Shown here piece after piece: positions 12,486 through 24,274 of a stretch of DNA of 64,000 nucleotides. Every line of letters begins with the position of its first letter. Positions within the stretch are counted from its first letter, which is position 1. The translations under genes were made by a program, and so were the position numbers. The notes beneath the pieces are model-generated. The model ran no database searches. It saw nothing but the letters and a program-made list of their open reading frames with translations, and was not told the DNA's origin. The DNA is from Dichotomocladium elegans (lineage: Eukaryota; Mucoromycota; Mucoromycetes; Mucorales; Lichtheimiaceae): the NCBI GenBank assembly GCA_025716815.1, contig JAIXMN010000015.1:620001-684000 (forward strand), written 5' to 3'.

Positions 12486-12904
12486 TCAGATTGACACGCC
12501 TTTTGAGCGCAGGTCGAGCTTCGCTTGTTGGATTTCCTGAATAAATGGAACCATGCATCTTCCGTGTCAAAGCTCACCATTCCTTCCTTACATTATTCTC
12601 AATAACACTTACACCCATGAGCTCGGTATACGCGTCCGGACAGTCACTAAATGTCATGATATGGTATCCCAGATATCCTAGGCTGTAGGATCCGAAAGTG
12701 ACGAGTGTCCACCAAGGAAACTACAATCGCGAATGGTGTTGTTGAGATGGAGAAAATAAGTGTTGTACTGCATGCTCCCCATCTTACCACAGGGACGATT
12801 TTGTTTTGGATAATGTCCGGCAAAGGAATGAAACCAAAAAAGAGGGCAATGTAAATGATTGTGGCAAGACCTAATGCTGAAAAGGCTTCTGTGGCTCTGG
12901 TCAT
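12486..12904 (-). CDS. DPM3: Dolichol-phosphate mannosyltransferase subunit 3 (DPM3)
   Basis: Three exons on the minus strand, 12904-12788, 12720-12613 and 12536-12486, joined by GT-AG introns in phase 0, give a 91-residue protein. The first exon encodes MTRATEAFSALGLATIIYIA, the start of the first membrane segment. The second carries PWWTLVTFGSYSLGYLGYHI, the second membrane segment, followed by DCPDAYTELM, a DPM3 hallmark. Family knowledge: DPM3 is the small ER-membrane subunit that tethers and stabilises the catalytic Dpm1, which makes dolichol-phosphate-mannose for N-glycosylation, O-mannosylation and GPI anchors. Length and both membrane segments match the family. It lies just beyond the Fanzor remnant in the opposite orientation and shows no sign of damage. 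Confidence 0.93.
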
Positions 12905-14705
12905 TGTAAAATTAACGGAAAAGAATGTAAACGCTCCAGAGGCTAGAATTGGTTTCCGGCTTGTGGGGCAATCATTACATTTTCGGCCTTATTGCTGATG
13001 TCTGGGACACCTTTCCGACCAATAGCTATACTCATAGCGGCGGTCCCTGTACCTTTGATGTTATATCTGCAGCAAGAGGACGTGCTTTTTAGCCTCAGCT
13101 CTCTTTATTACTAATTATTCTACCAGAGACGAAGGCTTGTTAAAGGCGATGCTATTACACGTCGCTTGCCATCCTGAAGTTAAAACCTGGCACCTTGACA
13201 ATGTGTGGGATACGGAAGTTCTATGGCAGCCTTGGCAAATCATCTGCGCGCTCTTCGCTGAGATTGTATTATGGATACTTGCACATGCACTTCCACAGTT
13301 TTGAGTTTAGGTGGATGCAACCATTCATCAAGTATTATCGGTAGCACTCGTAATATCTGTCACACACACACAGAGAGATGCTATGGGAGATGACGTAACA
13401 AAGAAAGGGACGTATAACGTTATGTCAAGTCGGTGTATCAATAGGTACGAGGTTTTATCAGACAACTGAAAATACAACACATCCCGTATCCTTTGAATTA
13501 CCACGTCTGGGATATCTTCAGGCATATGAATAGGTGTATTTTCTATTATCAGGCAATGACTCTTCATAGGTTATACTTGTTCATGTCACCCATTGCAGCC
13601 TTAAGGACGCTGCGGTAAAGTCCAGTTGCAATTCCCTTTGGTTGCAGCCTCAGATTATCCCTTCTCCCTTCCTTTCTTTCTTGGCTGGTAGCTGCGCGAG
13701 TCTGAGACCATACTAATGCAGGAGAATGTCTGATAGATTGTTTGCTGTCCTTGCTCTTCTCTTTGACACTCTAACTGTCGCAAAAGTCTCTTTGTTGTAC
13801 CGCTCCAAATTAAAGCTTATCTCATAAGGAATGTTGCGTCTAATGTCGGTGATCCATCAGGTATATTACCAAGCAGAAATTAAACAATACTTCAGCAACA
13901 ACGTGGGTTCACCTTTTCAAATCAGTGGAGTGTTATCAACAACACTTGAGGGCCTTCAAATATCCGAAGGAGCTGTTGCTTCATAAATTGGCCTTGGTCA
14001 ATTGATACGACAGCGCCCTAGTTCAGCATTTCTTTAAAGGCATGCATTTCCTAGATATTTTGGTCCAACTGATCCATCCAATTTCTTCTTCAACATCATC
14101 TTGAGGAATCTCAATCTCGGCTTGCCCTTTGCGGGAAGTGACATTTTTCCCTTATTGCACCTTTCATTCGGAATCGATACCGTATCACTTGGAAGAATTC
14201 ATAGCAACACGTTCAGAGTTATCTCTGAAAAGATAGGGTATGCAGATATTCTCTCAGATCAGAGATGATTAAAATGACGACGTGGCACTGCCCATATTCC
14301 TAAAATAATCGTCGTAAAGCGTACAGAACTTAGACGGAGCAAACGCATATTCGCCAGAACTGAGAAAATAGAATATGTCGTGTGCAAAAGACCATAACTT
14401 GCTCCCATTGCCAATATAGGTGGTTGTAAAAACGAAGAAATAAATAGTAATTACAGAATATTTAGCCAAAGCCATGTATAAACTGTATACATGGTCGGTC
14501 TGAGATATGTAAAAAGAAATCAAACAAAAGATAAAAAACAACAACGTCGACTTGATGAAGGCACTGCTATCTACGTCCTGTGGAAAGGAAAAAAAAAAAA
14601 AGAGGCGGGAACTGTTGAAGCCATTGCTAAAAGAAAAAGGATTGATGACATGAAACGGGAGCAGAGATGGGATAGAAACTAATTAGGGCGGTTGATGAAT
14701 ATTTT
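12905..14705. other. Intergenic stretch without recognised genes
   Basis: About 1.8 kb of AT-rich sequence upstream of DPM3 and downstream of the phosphatase gene. Minus-strand open frames at 13328-13567 and 14269-14544 are short and show no family features. Around 14070-14120 the minus strand reads QAEIEIPQDDVEEEIGW, which looks coding-like but has no matching flanks, so it may be a gene relic. CA-repeat at about 13360-13372. Confidence 0.4.
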
Positions 14706-15961
14706 TTACAAGTCTGTTCTCCTCCGTTCTGCTTGTGTGCTCCTCCACAAGTCAATCCGCTCGCGCAATTTACGCTTTAAATCGAACTGTCGATGGAGCA
14801 TAATTCTCAAATCATTCTGGCGATCTGCTAGGCGCACGAGTTTTGATTCAAGAAATCGGCGAAGCTGTTCCAACTCCTTGTCTGAACTATCGCCTTGATA
14901 TGCTTCGATGGGTATGAGGTTGCTAAGGTTAAGTGTAGCAACTAGTCACATGTCAGCAAGCGTCTAATACAAATGATCCTTCTACTCATTTTTCCCTCAA
15001 CCGCGTGACCGTATTACCATGGGGGGTGTTGTCAACCAAAAATGTCTTGCTCAGATCTCGGCCAAGGGCGCAAAGATCTTTAATATACATGACCTCGTTC
15101 GTAGCTCTCGAACGCATGCGAATGCATGTCCGGCGGGTGAGAATGTGCCTACAAAACAAATGTTAGAATTTTTTTTAAAGAAATTGACAACAGACCATAC
15201 GTGATCAGCCTATTCTCAGGATCAAGGACAGATCGAACCATGTTTGCATAGTCATCGTCACCTGCCGTCCACACCACCACCTCGAATATTCCCGACGCCC
15301 AGACCAGGAATTCCGTCACACCAGGTCGCAATATGCCAGCTGTCAATACACTCCGCCTATCTTCTGCATACACAACATAGTCCGGATCAGACGGGGCTTC
15401 TGTTTGGCCCCTGTATGTGTGAAGTAATGTCTCGTCCAGGTCGAGTACTGTCAGTGGATAGAGGTGGGGGGGTAGCATTTAAATTAGTGACTATTATCAT
15501 TTCACCTTGTTAGTCCTCTTATTACCTAGTGTTGGCCTTGAATCTGTTTTCTTTGGTAAATGTGGTTTCATGCCTTTCAGACGGGCATGCATTGAAGGCC
15601 AACGAGCCATCAGTGCGTCCAACGTCGAGCACTCGCCGCTATGGATAATAGGAACAAAAGCGCAGCGTTAGACAAAAGAATACATTCCAATGCTGGGCCT
15701 GGTGGTTGCGTCTACCAAGTCGGCGTGTGCTTACTCATCCAATTGCTCCACGAGACTTTCGATCTTATAAGACAGCTCGGCTGATGTCTCTCGAGATCGA
15801 CTGATATTCAAAAGTGGCAGATCACCGTCGACCGATACATCGTGTTCATTCTCCTTATTAGACACTTTTGTCCGTCGTGGTGATCGTCGTAATGCTGTTG
15901 GGGCCTTGCGAGGTTGCTTGTTGCCTTTGCTAAATTGTGACTGATAGCGAGTCTGGACCAT
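14706..15961 (-). CDS. FCP1/SCP-like (NIF family) HAD phosphatase
   Basis: Minus-strand multi-exon gene starting at 15961 (MVQTRYQSQFSKGNKQ) and ending with the TAA at 14706-14708. The first exon is basic and Ser-rich. After two introns comes the HAD catalytic signature VLDLDETLLHT (about 15455-15425), followed by RPGVTEFLVWAS, then VVVWTAGDDDYANMV and later DLSKTFLVDNTPHGN, which correspond to successive HAD motifs of the FCP1-homology domain. The C-terminus is a charged helix (RQNDLRIMLHRQFDLKRKLR). Relatives (SCP, Dullard/Nem1, Psr1) remove phosphate from Ser/Thr of proteins such as the RNA polymerase II CTD or lipin. I cannot say which substrate applies. No transmembrane segment was seen, which argues somewhat against Nem1/Tim50. 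The upstream region has a CA/GA microsatellite at about 15998-16028. Confidence 0.85.
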
Positions 15962-15997
15962 TGTGTAGAATGAGCGGGGCTGTAATGGGTGGAATAT

Positions 15998-16028
<31 letters not shown>

Positions 16029-19000
16029 ATGTCGATATAAGTTAGAAGCAAATGAATAAATGCGCAATGGTATATAAAAGTAATGGCCTTTGTTCCCCCT
16101 TTTTTGAAAAAGGACCAAGGTTAATGAACAAAGAGCGAGGGAAAAAAGGACGTCTTCTGCCTTCATTTGCCCTTCCACTTCATTGGTTTGTGGACCAATT
16201 AAAGCGGCATAAATGAATCTCCGCATTAGCCGATGATACCCGCATACAGCCAATCACATTAAACTACGGGTGGTTCGGTTTATTTCTTTGGACCTGAAAT
16301 GCACAGGCAACGATCATTCCTGTCAGTGCACGAAAAAGTAAACATCGAGTTCCAATCCCGAGGGAGCCGCATATTTCATGCATGGTCACTCACAAATTAT
16401 GCCGACATCTTGACTTCGTCGTACCACCATTAAAAGAGTACAGAGCGGCCTGAGTCATCACCATATCGAGCTTCTTCACCCATCTTATGATTTCAATAGA
16501 GCATTCCTTGTGCAATAATCGAGCCTTTTGGTTCTACTTGATTTAATGGAACACAATCCATGCTCGGGTGCATTCAGCATCTTTTTAGTCTTCTGTTTTT
16601 TTCTCACAAGCTACCAAGAAAGCAGATTTTGATGTCCCTTCGAGAACCCTCTCTCTCAGTAGAAACTCTACAAAAACAATCTTGTAGAAGACCTGATATC
16701 GACCTCGTCTGTCTTCCATTCTCATCCAGCCACTTGTACATGCTGCGCCTCATTATATACTATTCCACCACAAGAAAGCCAAATACATTCTGAGATTGAC
16801 AAGACAGCTATCTTTTTTTTTTTTTACTCGTGTTTACCTACATGTTTTCATCTATCTTTTGCGGAGATGCAGCAACTGTAAAAGAAAGTATGGGCACGAT
16901 TCTGTTCATCGGAGGGAGCGACAGAAGGCTCGCGTTTCTGATCTTCCCTGATAGCCGGTTCAAAGACTCTAAGCAGAATCCATCAGACCCTGCAATTCAT
17001 ACCGGCATTAGATCTCGGTGGACCTTGCTTCGATTTGAGTGGCACGTATAAACACAGTTTCGTCGCACAGACTCTATTTTAATATCAGCTGTATTCTAGA
17101 CTCTTCCATGACGAATGCCCGCGAATATTTATTACAAAGCTAAAAAAGACAGATATGCATTCTTCTCCTTTTTTCCCTTGCGAAATCGAGGAAGGAGGAA
17201 AAAAAAAAAGATATTCATCGATAAGACACCCATCCGATCAAACAACAGTATATATACGATGCGGTTTAACAAAGCCTTTTAGTGGAGCGGAACAGAAGAT
17301 AATGCTGTCCAACGTGATCGGGGCGCGCAGAGACGGACAATTGAGATCCAACGTTATGTGGATGGTCTCCGAGGCGTGTTTCGAGGCCCGTCGGAAGCCT
17401 GAAATAGAGCTTGGCAACCCCGTCCATCAACGTAATAAAATAAAATGCGTGTTTACATACTTCAAAATGGCGCATTTCGATAAAATGCTTGGAGCACAAC
17501 TATACTTCCTTATCCTTGCTGAGCAATAGTGACCTTGATTGGATATGACATTACTCCTTGGAAGAAAGCGTGTAGAAGAGTTTTAAGGTGTATAAAGCAA
17601 AATGTCCCTGCGGTCTGCAAAGGAATTGGTAGCACGGGTACCATAAGTGCATGATAAAATAGAGGTCTATAGTCTCAAAGAGTGATGTAACTCCATCTAC
17701 AACACACCGATGTCACAGAAGCATCCCGACTGACAAATTTAACGTTAAACTTTGATAGTATATCCGTATTCTCTACATCAACCGCTATCTAAACCCTTAC
17801 TTACTACAATGACTCTATAGCATATTCAACGATCCATGAGCAGATATTCTCCTTCGCTGGACAGATGAACAGCAACTACTATAGTAATACTGCAGTTTTT
17901 ATCGGAAAAAAAACTCGAGACTGACTGACCTGCATGATCGTTCCCGAGTTCCTAATTTTAGTTTTATCCAAAAGGTATAGGATCGAATAAATAGACCAAC
18001 TAAGCATCGACTAGGATTTAGCAGTTCACTGGTTTAGTTTTCTCCACCCCCTGGAATTGCAAAGAATCCATCATGGTTAATTTGATGCAAACCCAAAGTA
18101 GCATGAACAGAAGCGACCACTATGATGGACAACGCTATCTCGCAACTTGGAGGGGGGTGCTTTCATTATACAAGGAGCTTTGTGAGTGATTGGCCGCATT
18201 CGACAATATCCAAGTTTCAAAAACGACAACAGCCTGAGCATGAATGCATAAAACTGGAGCAAATCGCATCATATCTCGCCAGATGTGAACGTGTATCATC
18301 AATCGTTATGAGTAACTGACAGCGGTAGTTCATCACGAAGAATTCATCATCAGGACCCCCCTTTGCAACAGGTTCAATGAACTGGGTGTGGAGGGAGAGA
18401 CGCCAGAGCCTTAGTGTCATTAGGAGGACCGTAAGAGATTGGGAGCAGAATGGTCAAAGTGCATTGTCCAAGTTATCCTTGATGCATGAAGGAACTTGCA
18501 AAGATTTAGCGCAGAACTTGGGAACACAATCATCCTTGGCAGCCCGCAGAACAAGCAAGTCATGTTCACTCTCGCGCGAACTGTAGGATAGGCAGAGGTC
18601 TACGTATGCAGGACCCAACGCAAGAGTCACCGCAGATGCGTTTGCGGTTCGTAAGTCCCTGGATGGGGCAGGATTCGCCTTGTTTGACGCACAGGACACT
18701 ATAAATAACGCAAGACTTTTGCGCAAATGCAGCCACACTTGGCTGAGAAATTCGGTCATCGTCACGCGCTGGATGCCGCCCCCGTCGAGCAAAAAGATGG
18801 ACTGGTGTGAGCGTGGAGAACATCATGAGGCCCTCAGAGGCGCTGCAGTATGTCTTCACATTGCTCACATACGCCCTGGCCGGCCTCCGAGTCGCTGAAA
18901 TCTCCAATCCAAGATGCCAACATATCGACTACAACCAGAAACCAGTGGTGCGGATGTAGGATCTTAGAAAACAAAAGGTTTAAGTTCTCTTTGTTGCACT

Positions 19001-20565
19001 CAAGATGGTCTTGCACAAGATCCATATGCTCGATGAGCTCAAAGGATCGTCAGTTAGATGGGGGGGAGGGGTTTACAATCGACGGATCCGAAGTCCAAAA
19101 TGCAGGCGCAGGGAAGATCATCGGCAACCTAGTTGTCAAAATTAATCGAAATGCTCGATAAATGGGGTCCATATATTGACTATCTTTTGTCGTCCTGGAT
19201 GATCCCGTTCTGCTGGAGTGCCTTCACTTGCGCGCAAGAAAACTTCGCAGCTTGGACACTGCTCGCTGGATGACACCCCAGCGAGATTGCATTTCTGTTA
19301 ATCCTCGTCGCCTTGTTATGGGTCAAAATCCACATGGATCCCCCACCCGCGCATACATATCGCGCTCTTCATCTGGTCTTTATCACCTGCAAGGTTTGTC
19401 GTCTACCCCAGTTAACCAATTTTGGTTCTGTTAGAAAATGCATGCGATGATTCAGGGGCTTATTCGGTCTAGTTTGAGTGAAAGAATGAGATGGCACTCC
19501 TTTTCCAGTTTGAGAGGTCATTTTAGAACGTCCGTTGGGGATGCTCACACAGTGTGTGGTCAGCGCTACCCTGTTCTTAAATAACAGATGAGATCATACT
19601 TGACACCGCGTACCTTTCTTATACACAGTGGATCTATTGCATAGTTCGCTTACCATTATCGCCATTCAGGTCGTTATTGCAATCTTCTGGAGTTGATGTC
19701 ATGACAAAGGTTGAACAGAGTCTCGCTGGGAAGTTATGACCAGGCCGATATGATGATTTCTTTATTTTCCAAGCGATATTCACTAACATTCACCCACGCT
19801 CCCTCTGCGGAAAAAGGCTCTCTGGGAGGGCCTGTAAACTCCAAAGACCCTCCCCCTGAGTGTCGCGGAGGATGGTTGATCTGAATTTGGCTTGTGGCGC
19901 TGTTGCTACGCGGAGAAATAAGATGGCGTCATAGAGAATCTATAAGGTAGCACAGCATGATGTAAAGAAATGTTATACAGAGGCTGACTGCTGGAGAAGA
20001 ACATCCGGATATGCCGCATCCGCTGTTATCGTGGTTGCAGCGGCAAGGCACCATATAGCATCCCGTGGGTATCACACATGCCGCATGAGCACTGTGTTTG
20101 GCTTGTACCATATGGGATCATTGCAAACGCTCGCTTTCTACAGTCTCAAAAGAATACCTGGTGATCATGACAGCATCAGAGATGCGTGCAGAATGAAGTT
20201 AGCATACGCTCTCGTCAGGCTAATGCTGCATGTGTTTGTGTCAAGAAAAGCCTTGGCTCTTTGAACTTTTCTGTACCATTGGAAAATAGTTATGCTTCCG
20301 ATGCAGAAACACTGAACAACGTATCAATCAACCTCATCCCCAGACCCAGTATCTCGAAACAAACATGCTGCTACTGTAGCAGTAAACTTCCACACTATTA
20401 AACCAGTCCTTTCGTCGGATTGCCGAGGCTGTCCATATAGGATGTTCATTCGTTACTACTTTTCGACATTCGCATGTACACACACGGCGTTATCGTGTTT
20501 TCCCTATTTACATACTTTTACTTCATGTATCCTATGTAGTTTGACTTCGCTGAGGTATAGAAATA
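15962..20565. other. 4.6 kb gene-poor region
   Basis: No intact gene recognised. Open frames such as 16830-17051, 17155-17529, 18454-18792 and 18834-19025 are short and lie in mutually inconsistent frames. The minus strand at 18834-19025 contains HHWFLVVVDM, D..SD and a spaced Cys region, slightly reminiscent of a C48/Ulp1 protease core, but the remaining catalytic motifs are missing. The stretch probably contains old transposon or gene relics. A poly-T run sits at about 16815-16827. Confidence 0.4.
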
Positions 20566-21178
20566 TTATTGGCTAGCCAGGCGTTCAAGATAAGCGTTCC
20601 ATCCAGCCTCGCGATAACGTTTCGCCTGTGCCTCGATCTGATCCGGATTGCCATAAATACCGCGACCAACAATGATGACATCACATCCGCTCTCGACGAT
20701 GACCTGACGCGGGGTGCGGTATTGTTGGCCGAGCGTATCTCCCTTGACGTCAAGACCCACACCTGGTGTCATCACCACAAAGTCCTCGTCATCCGTCTCG
20801 TTCATCTTGTGCTGAGCAATAAAGCCGAACACGAAATCCTGGTTACGACGTGCCATCGCAACAGACTCCGTCGTGTACACGCCCTGTGTCAGAGCGCCCT
20901 TGGATGACATCTCCGCCAGGAGCAGCAGCCCTCGGCCAAGCGGTAACCCCACTTCGCGGAGACCGGCGATGATGCTTTCTCCAGGCACCGTGTGTGCATT
21001 AGTAATATCAGACCATGATGCGATCTTATAAATGCCTTTGCCGTACTGGTGCTTAACCGTGTTGCCTGTCAAATTGAAGAGGGCGTGGGGAGGAGAAAGG
21101 AAAAGTACCGTAAGCATGCAAAAAGGAAAAAAAAAAAAGACAACATGACAATAGACTTTGTCCTTCTCCCTCCCTCCT

Positions 21179-21217
<39 letters not shown>

Positions 21218-21633
21218 CGCTCGCATTTGTTTCTTGTTGGGGTTGCGGGGATCACTTGCCAATGTCGGCGAACTTGCGGTCTTCAAAGATCAAGAAGTCA
21301 TGCTTTTTGGCAAGCGCTTTGAGCTGCTCCACGAGATCTTGGTCAAAGTCCTCAACAATATCAATGTGCGTCTATGGGGAAAAGTCTCCGCTCTATCAGA
21401 ACGCGCTACTCTTTTTTTTTTTTCTTCGTCCGAGAAACAAGCCCGTAGCGCACCTTGAAGACGCAAATGAATGGCCCGACGCCATCTGCAATAGCAAGCA
21501 GCTCTTTCTTAGTAGTGACATCGGCTGCCACGGACAAATTGGTCTTTTTGCGTTCCATGACCTCAAACAAGGCACGGGCGCAGGCATTCGGGTGGCGGGC
21601 AGCACGCTCGGCGTAAGTCTTGTACGTGTTCAT
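20566..21633 (-). CDS. pyrG: Orotidine 5'-phosphate decarboxylase
   Basis: Three minus-strand exons, 21633-21454, 21371-21260 and 21065-20566, encode 263 residues. The enzyme converts OMP to UMP, the last step of de novo pyrimidine synthesis. Exon 2 ends inside the conserved catalytic motif [10 protein letters not shown]; exon 3 continues with NTVKHQY, the SWSDITNAH region, EMSSKGAL and the phosphate-binding TPGVGLD...GQQYRTP and [10 protein letters not shown] motifs. The length matches fungal single-domain enzymes. Intron 2 (21259-21066) must use a GC-AG pair (donor GCAAGT), because only that join restores the invariant D-I-G-N order. That intron also holds a (TC)17 tract. The gene diverges from IND1 with 82 bases between start codons. 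The gene is the classical uracil-auxotrophy/5-FOA marker in Mucorales (general knowledge). Confidence 0.96.
21181..21214. repeat. (TC)n microsatellite in pyrG intron 2
   Basis: An uninterrupted run of 17 TC dinucleotides followed by CGCTCGCTCGC. It lies inside the GC-AG intron of pyrG, so on the transcribed strand it reads as a (GA)n purine tract about 45 bases after the donor. Confidence 0.9.
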
Positions 21634-21715
21634 TAGGGGAATGCAGAAGAGAGTTCACGCACACAAAAATAAAAATTTTTGTTTGTATGTGTTGAGCTCT
21701 TTCTCTATTAAAAAT
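21634..21715. promoter_or_regulatory. 82-bp divergent promoter region of pyrG and IND1
   Basis: The start codons of pyrG (minus, 21633) and IND1 (plus, 21716) are separated by only 82 bases. The segment is AT-rich (AAATAAAAATTTTTG core at about 21668-21682) and must carry 5' leaders and core promoter elements for both genes unless transcription starts overlap. No classical TATA box is certain. Confidence 0.6.
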
Positions 21716-22900
21716 ATGATTGCCCGACGTTGGCTCTCGTCATGTCGAGTACTTGCTCATGAGAACCCATTGGTAAACCTTTTCACGCGCATGTGCAACC
21801 CGAAAAAGAGAAGACATGAAGGGGTCTCCTCTTTCTAATACTCCTGGTTGTACCGTAACACCAAAAAAAAAAAAAACCAAGTAGGGTCTTCCCAACCACA
21901 AGCGCGCACCGACCATTCCTCGGGCCCAGCGCGGGCTACCCAAAAAGATGGCGATTCCTGGCGTCAAAAATGTCATTGCCGTTGCTTCTGGAAAAGGCGG
22001 TGTGGGAAAGTCGACAACAGCAGGTAAGCTTACGGGTGCAAAGTAGGAATGAATGAAAATAGGAGAGCCAACCCACCTTGCATAAGTAAATATTGCGCTT
22101 GCGGCAGCGGGCATGAAGCAACGCGTCGGCATCTTAGACGCAGACATATTTGGCCCTTCGATTCCTTCGTTAATGAACTTGCGCGGTGAGCCCGATCTCT
22201 CTGAGAAGGGCGATCGCCTCGTCCCGCTGATGAATTATGGTGTGAAGTGTATGTCCATGGGTTTCTTGGTCGACAAAGAAGCGCCGGTGGTATGGCGAGG
22301 ATTGATGGTCATGAAGGCCCTCCAGCAACTGCTTCATCAAGTGGATTGGGGTCATCTAGACCTCCTTGTGATTGATATGCCACCAGGAACAGGTGATGTG
22401 CAGTTGACTATTAGTCAGCAGGTTGTCCTCGATGGTAACGTTGATAAAGAAAAACACAAGCTTTGGATGGCAGTTAATGTTAGGCGTGTAGGTGCCGTGA
22501 TCATCTCAACTCCACAGGATATCGCACTGATTGATGTGGTCAAGGGCACAAACATGTTTAAAAAAGTGGATGTACCGGTAAAGAAGTACATGACGGCAAG
22601 AAAATGGCAAACCTTCTTATGTCTATCATCAAATAGATACTCGGCGTTGTTCAAAATATGTCGCTCTTCATCTGCCCCAACTGCAACCATGAGACCCATA
22701 TCTTTGGCCAGGATGGAGCAGCAGCCATGGCAAACAAAATGGATGTCCCTTTCCTTGGCGAGGTCCCTCTCCATGCCGATATATGCCAGTTATCAGATGC
22801 AGGAAAGCCTATCGTTGTATCACAGCCCGATAGTCCTTTTGCAGCTCATTACCGGAACATCACCTCCAAGATCCTTGCCAGTCTTGGCAACAAACCTTAG
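21716..22900 (+). CDS. IND1: NUBPL/Ind1-like mitochondrial P-loop Fe-S assembly factor for complex I
   Basis: Five exons, 21716-21772, 21885-22023, 22087-22434, 22492-22577 and 22637-22900, join in frame. The first exon encodes a basic, Arg-rich leader ([19 protein letters not shown]) typical of a mitochondrial presequence. Exon 2 gives [18 protein letters not shown] and the deviant Walker [10 protein letters not shown]. Later motifs are [24 protein letters not shown] and ISTPQDIAL. The C-terminal CPNC ([10 protein letters not shown]) is the conserved CxxC that holds a bridging Fe-S cluster in the Mrp/NBP35 family. Family knowledge: Ind1/NUBPL delivers Fe-S clusters to respiratory complex I in the matrix. 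The presequence and the GLPKK motif favour Ind1 over cytosolic Nbp35/Cfd1. It shares its promoter interval with pyrG. Confidence 0.94.
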
Positions 22901-22963
22901 TATCGTTCTAATTTTTTATATAAATATATACATGTACAAGCCAAACAGAAATGTGGATGAGGA

Positions 22964-23592
22964 CTATTCCATGGGCTCATCTTCAAGTTGTAATAGATCT
23001 GCGATATTATCATTATCAGTGTCCATCGCGTTTTTCTCTATCATTTCGTGTTCTTTTTTCGGAACGAGCGTGACCCGCTGGCAGGAGATGACCTTGTCTG
23101 CTTCGCCCATGTATTTCATAGAATACCGTTGGAATGTCGCGTTCTGCCGCGTCTGAGGGGTACCTTCTTCACTGTTGTTACGCATCGTCGACAGCAGCGG
23201 AAGTAAGCCAGATGTATCGCGCTCGCGCTCTGAGACTTCAAAGAGAAGATTGGACGATGCCAGATCGTCCAAATTGCCACGAAAAATCCCCTCGCCAATC
23301 TTGATGTAGGGCTTTCCGGACTCAAGATCCTAAAGGGGAAATGAGAGAACCGAACTCCTACATTCTCTTTTTTTCCTCTTTGTAAAATGAGACTTACCAA
23401 TATCTGAATCTCTGCCTTTTCTTTAGCCAACTGTTCAAGCGTCTCAACAGAGAATGCGTCGCCTAGATCCAAGAGAACGTGGACTGTCTTGGATCATGGG
23501 TCATTGAGAAAACAAGCCGACGATAGCAAACGGTAGCCGTTCCCAAAGAATACCTCCTCCTCATACTCGTCGTCTTCGTCATCGTCGGCCAT
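22964..23592 (-). CDS. TFIIIC subunit with triple-barrel domain (Sfc7/Tau55/GTF3C6-like)
   Basis: Three exons, 23592-23554, 23487-23398 and 23329-22964, join in phase 0 to give 164 residues. The protein opens with a very acidic leader ([13 protein letters not shown]), then TVHVLLDLG, a segment ending AEIQIL, then [20 protein letters not shown] and LLFEV, the pattern of the TFIIIC triple-barrel dimerisation domain. The tail is Asp/Glu-rich. In fungi and animals this small subunit pairs with the Tau95 orthologue to form part of the tauA lobe of TFIIIC, which recognises A-boxes of tRNA genes for RNA polymerase III. Similarity is to the domain pattern as I remember it; the acidic ends are typical but not diagnostic. 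Its stop lies 63 bases from the IND1 stop (convergent). Confidence 0.72.
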
Positions 23593-23895
23593 ACGATTAG
23601 CGCTGCTTCTGGTTCGCATTGAGGGAGGGGGAATGGACAGAGAATCCAAGAAAAGAAAAGAAAAAAATTACAACAAGAAACCGCCACCTGGACTGCGCAG
23701 AACCGCATAAACGAGTTCCTGACCAATGAACGCCAAATGATTCACTCGTTTTTTTATTTCGCGAAAAAGAAGAGAGGGTGCAAATGTTTACAAAGCGACG
23801 GTAGCAAAGAATGTGATGCAAGCGTGCTGATACTGTGGATTTCTTTTTAAGACAACAAACGCAATCAAAGCAAAGAGCGTTTCTTTCGGTTGCTT
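23593..23895. other. Short intergenic region, TFIIIC subunit promoter and homeobox 3' end
   Basis: About 300 AT-rich bases between two tandem minus-strand genes. It holds the promoter of the TFIIIC-subunit gene and the 3' UTR of the homeobox gene. No further gene seen. Confidence 0.5.
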
Positions 23896-24241
23896 TCAGC
23901 GATGCGCAGTCTGTGTTCTCTCAAAATGAGAAGACAGTTGACGCATACAGGCTTCAATTCCATACTCGGGATGATGGAAGAAAAAAGGGATGGGGGGTAT
24001 TCCTGCGCTACCCGGACGAGGGCCTTCATTGTGGACAGCAGGCGTGGAAGATGACCCAGACGTCGAAGTCATGGATGATGATAAAGGTACCGGTCTTGTC
24101 GGCGTAAAGGCCGATGGTGTAAGGGACACACGTGAAATCTCACCTGTCCGTCTGCTCGTCATCGCCATCGCTGGATCGCCTGCAACGCTTGTTCCTACTT
24201 GTTCTTGATGTGGAACAAGTGTCGAAAATGGGGGCAGACGG

Positions 24242-24274
<33 letters not shown>

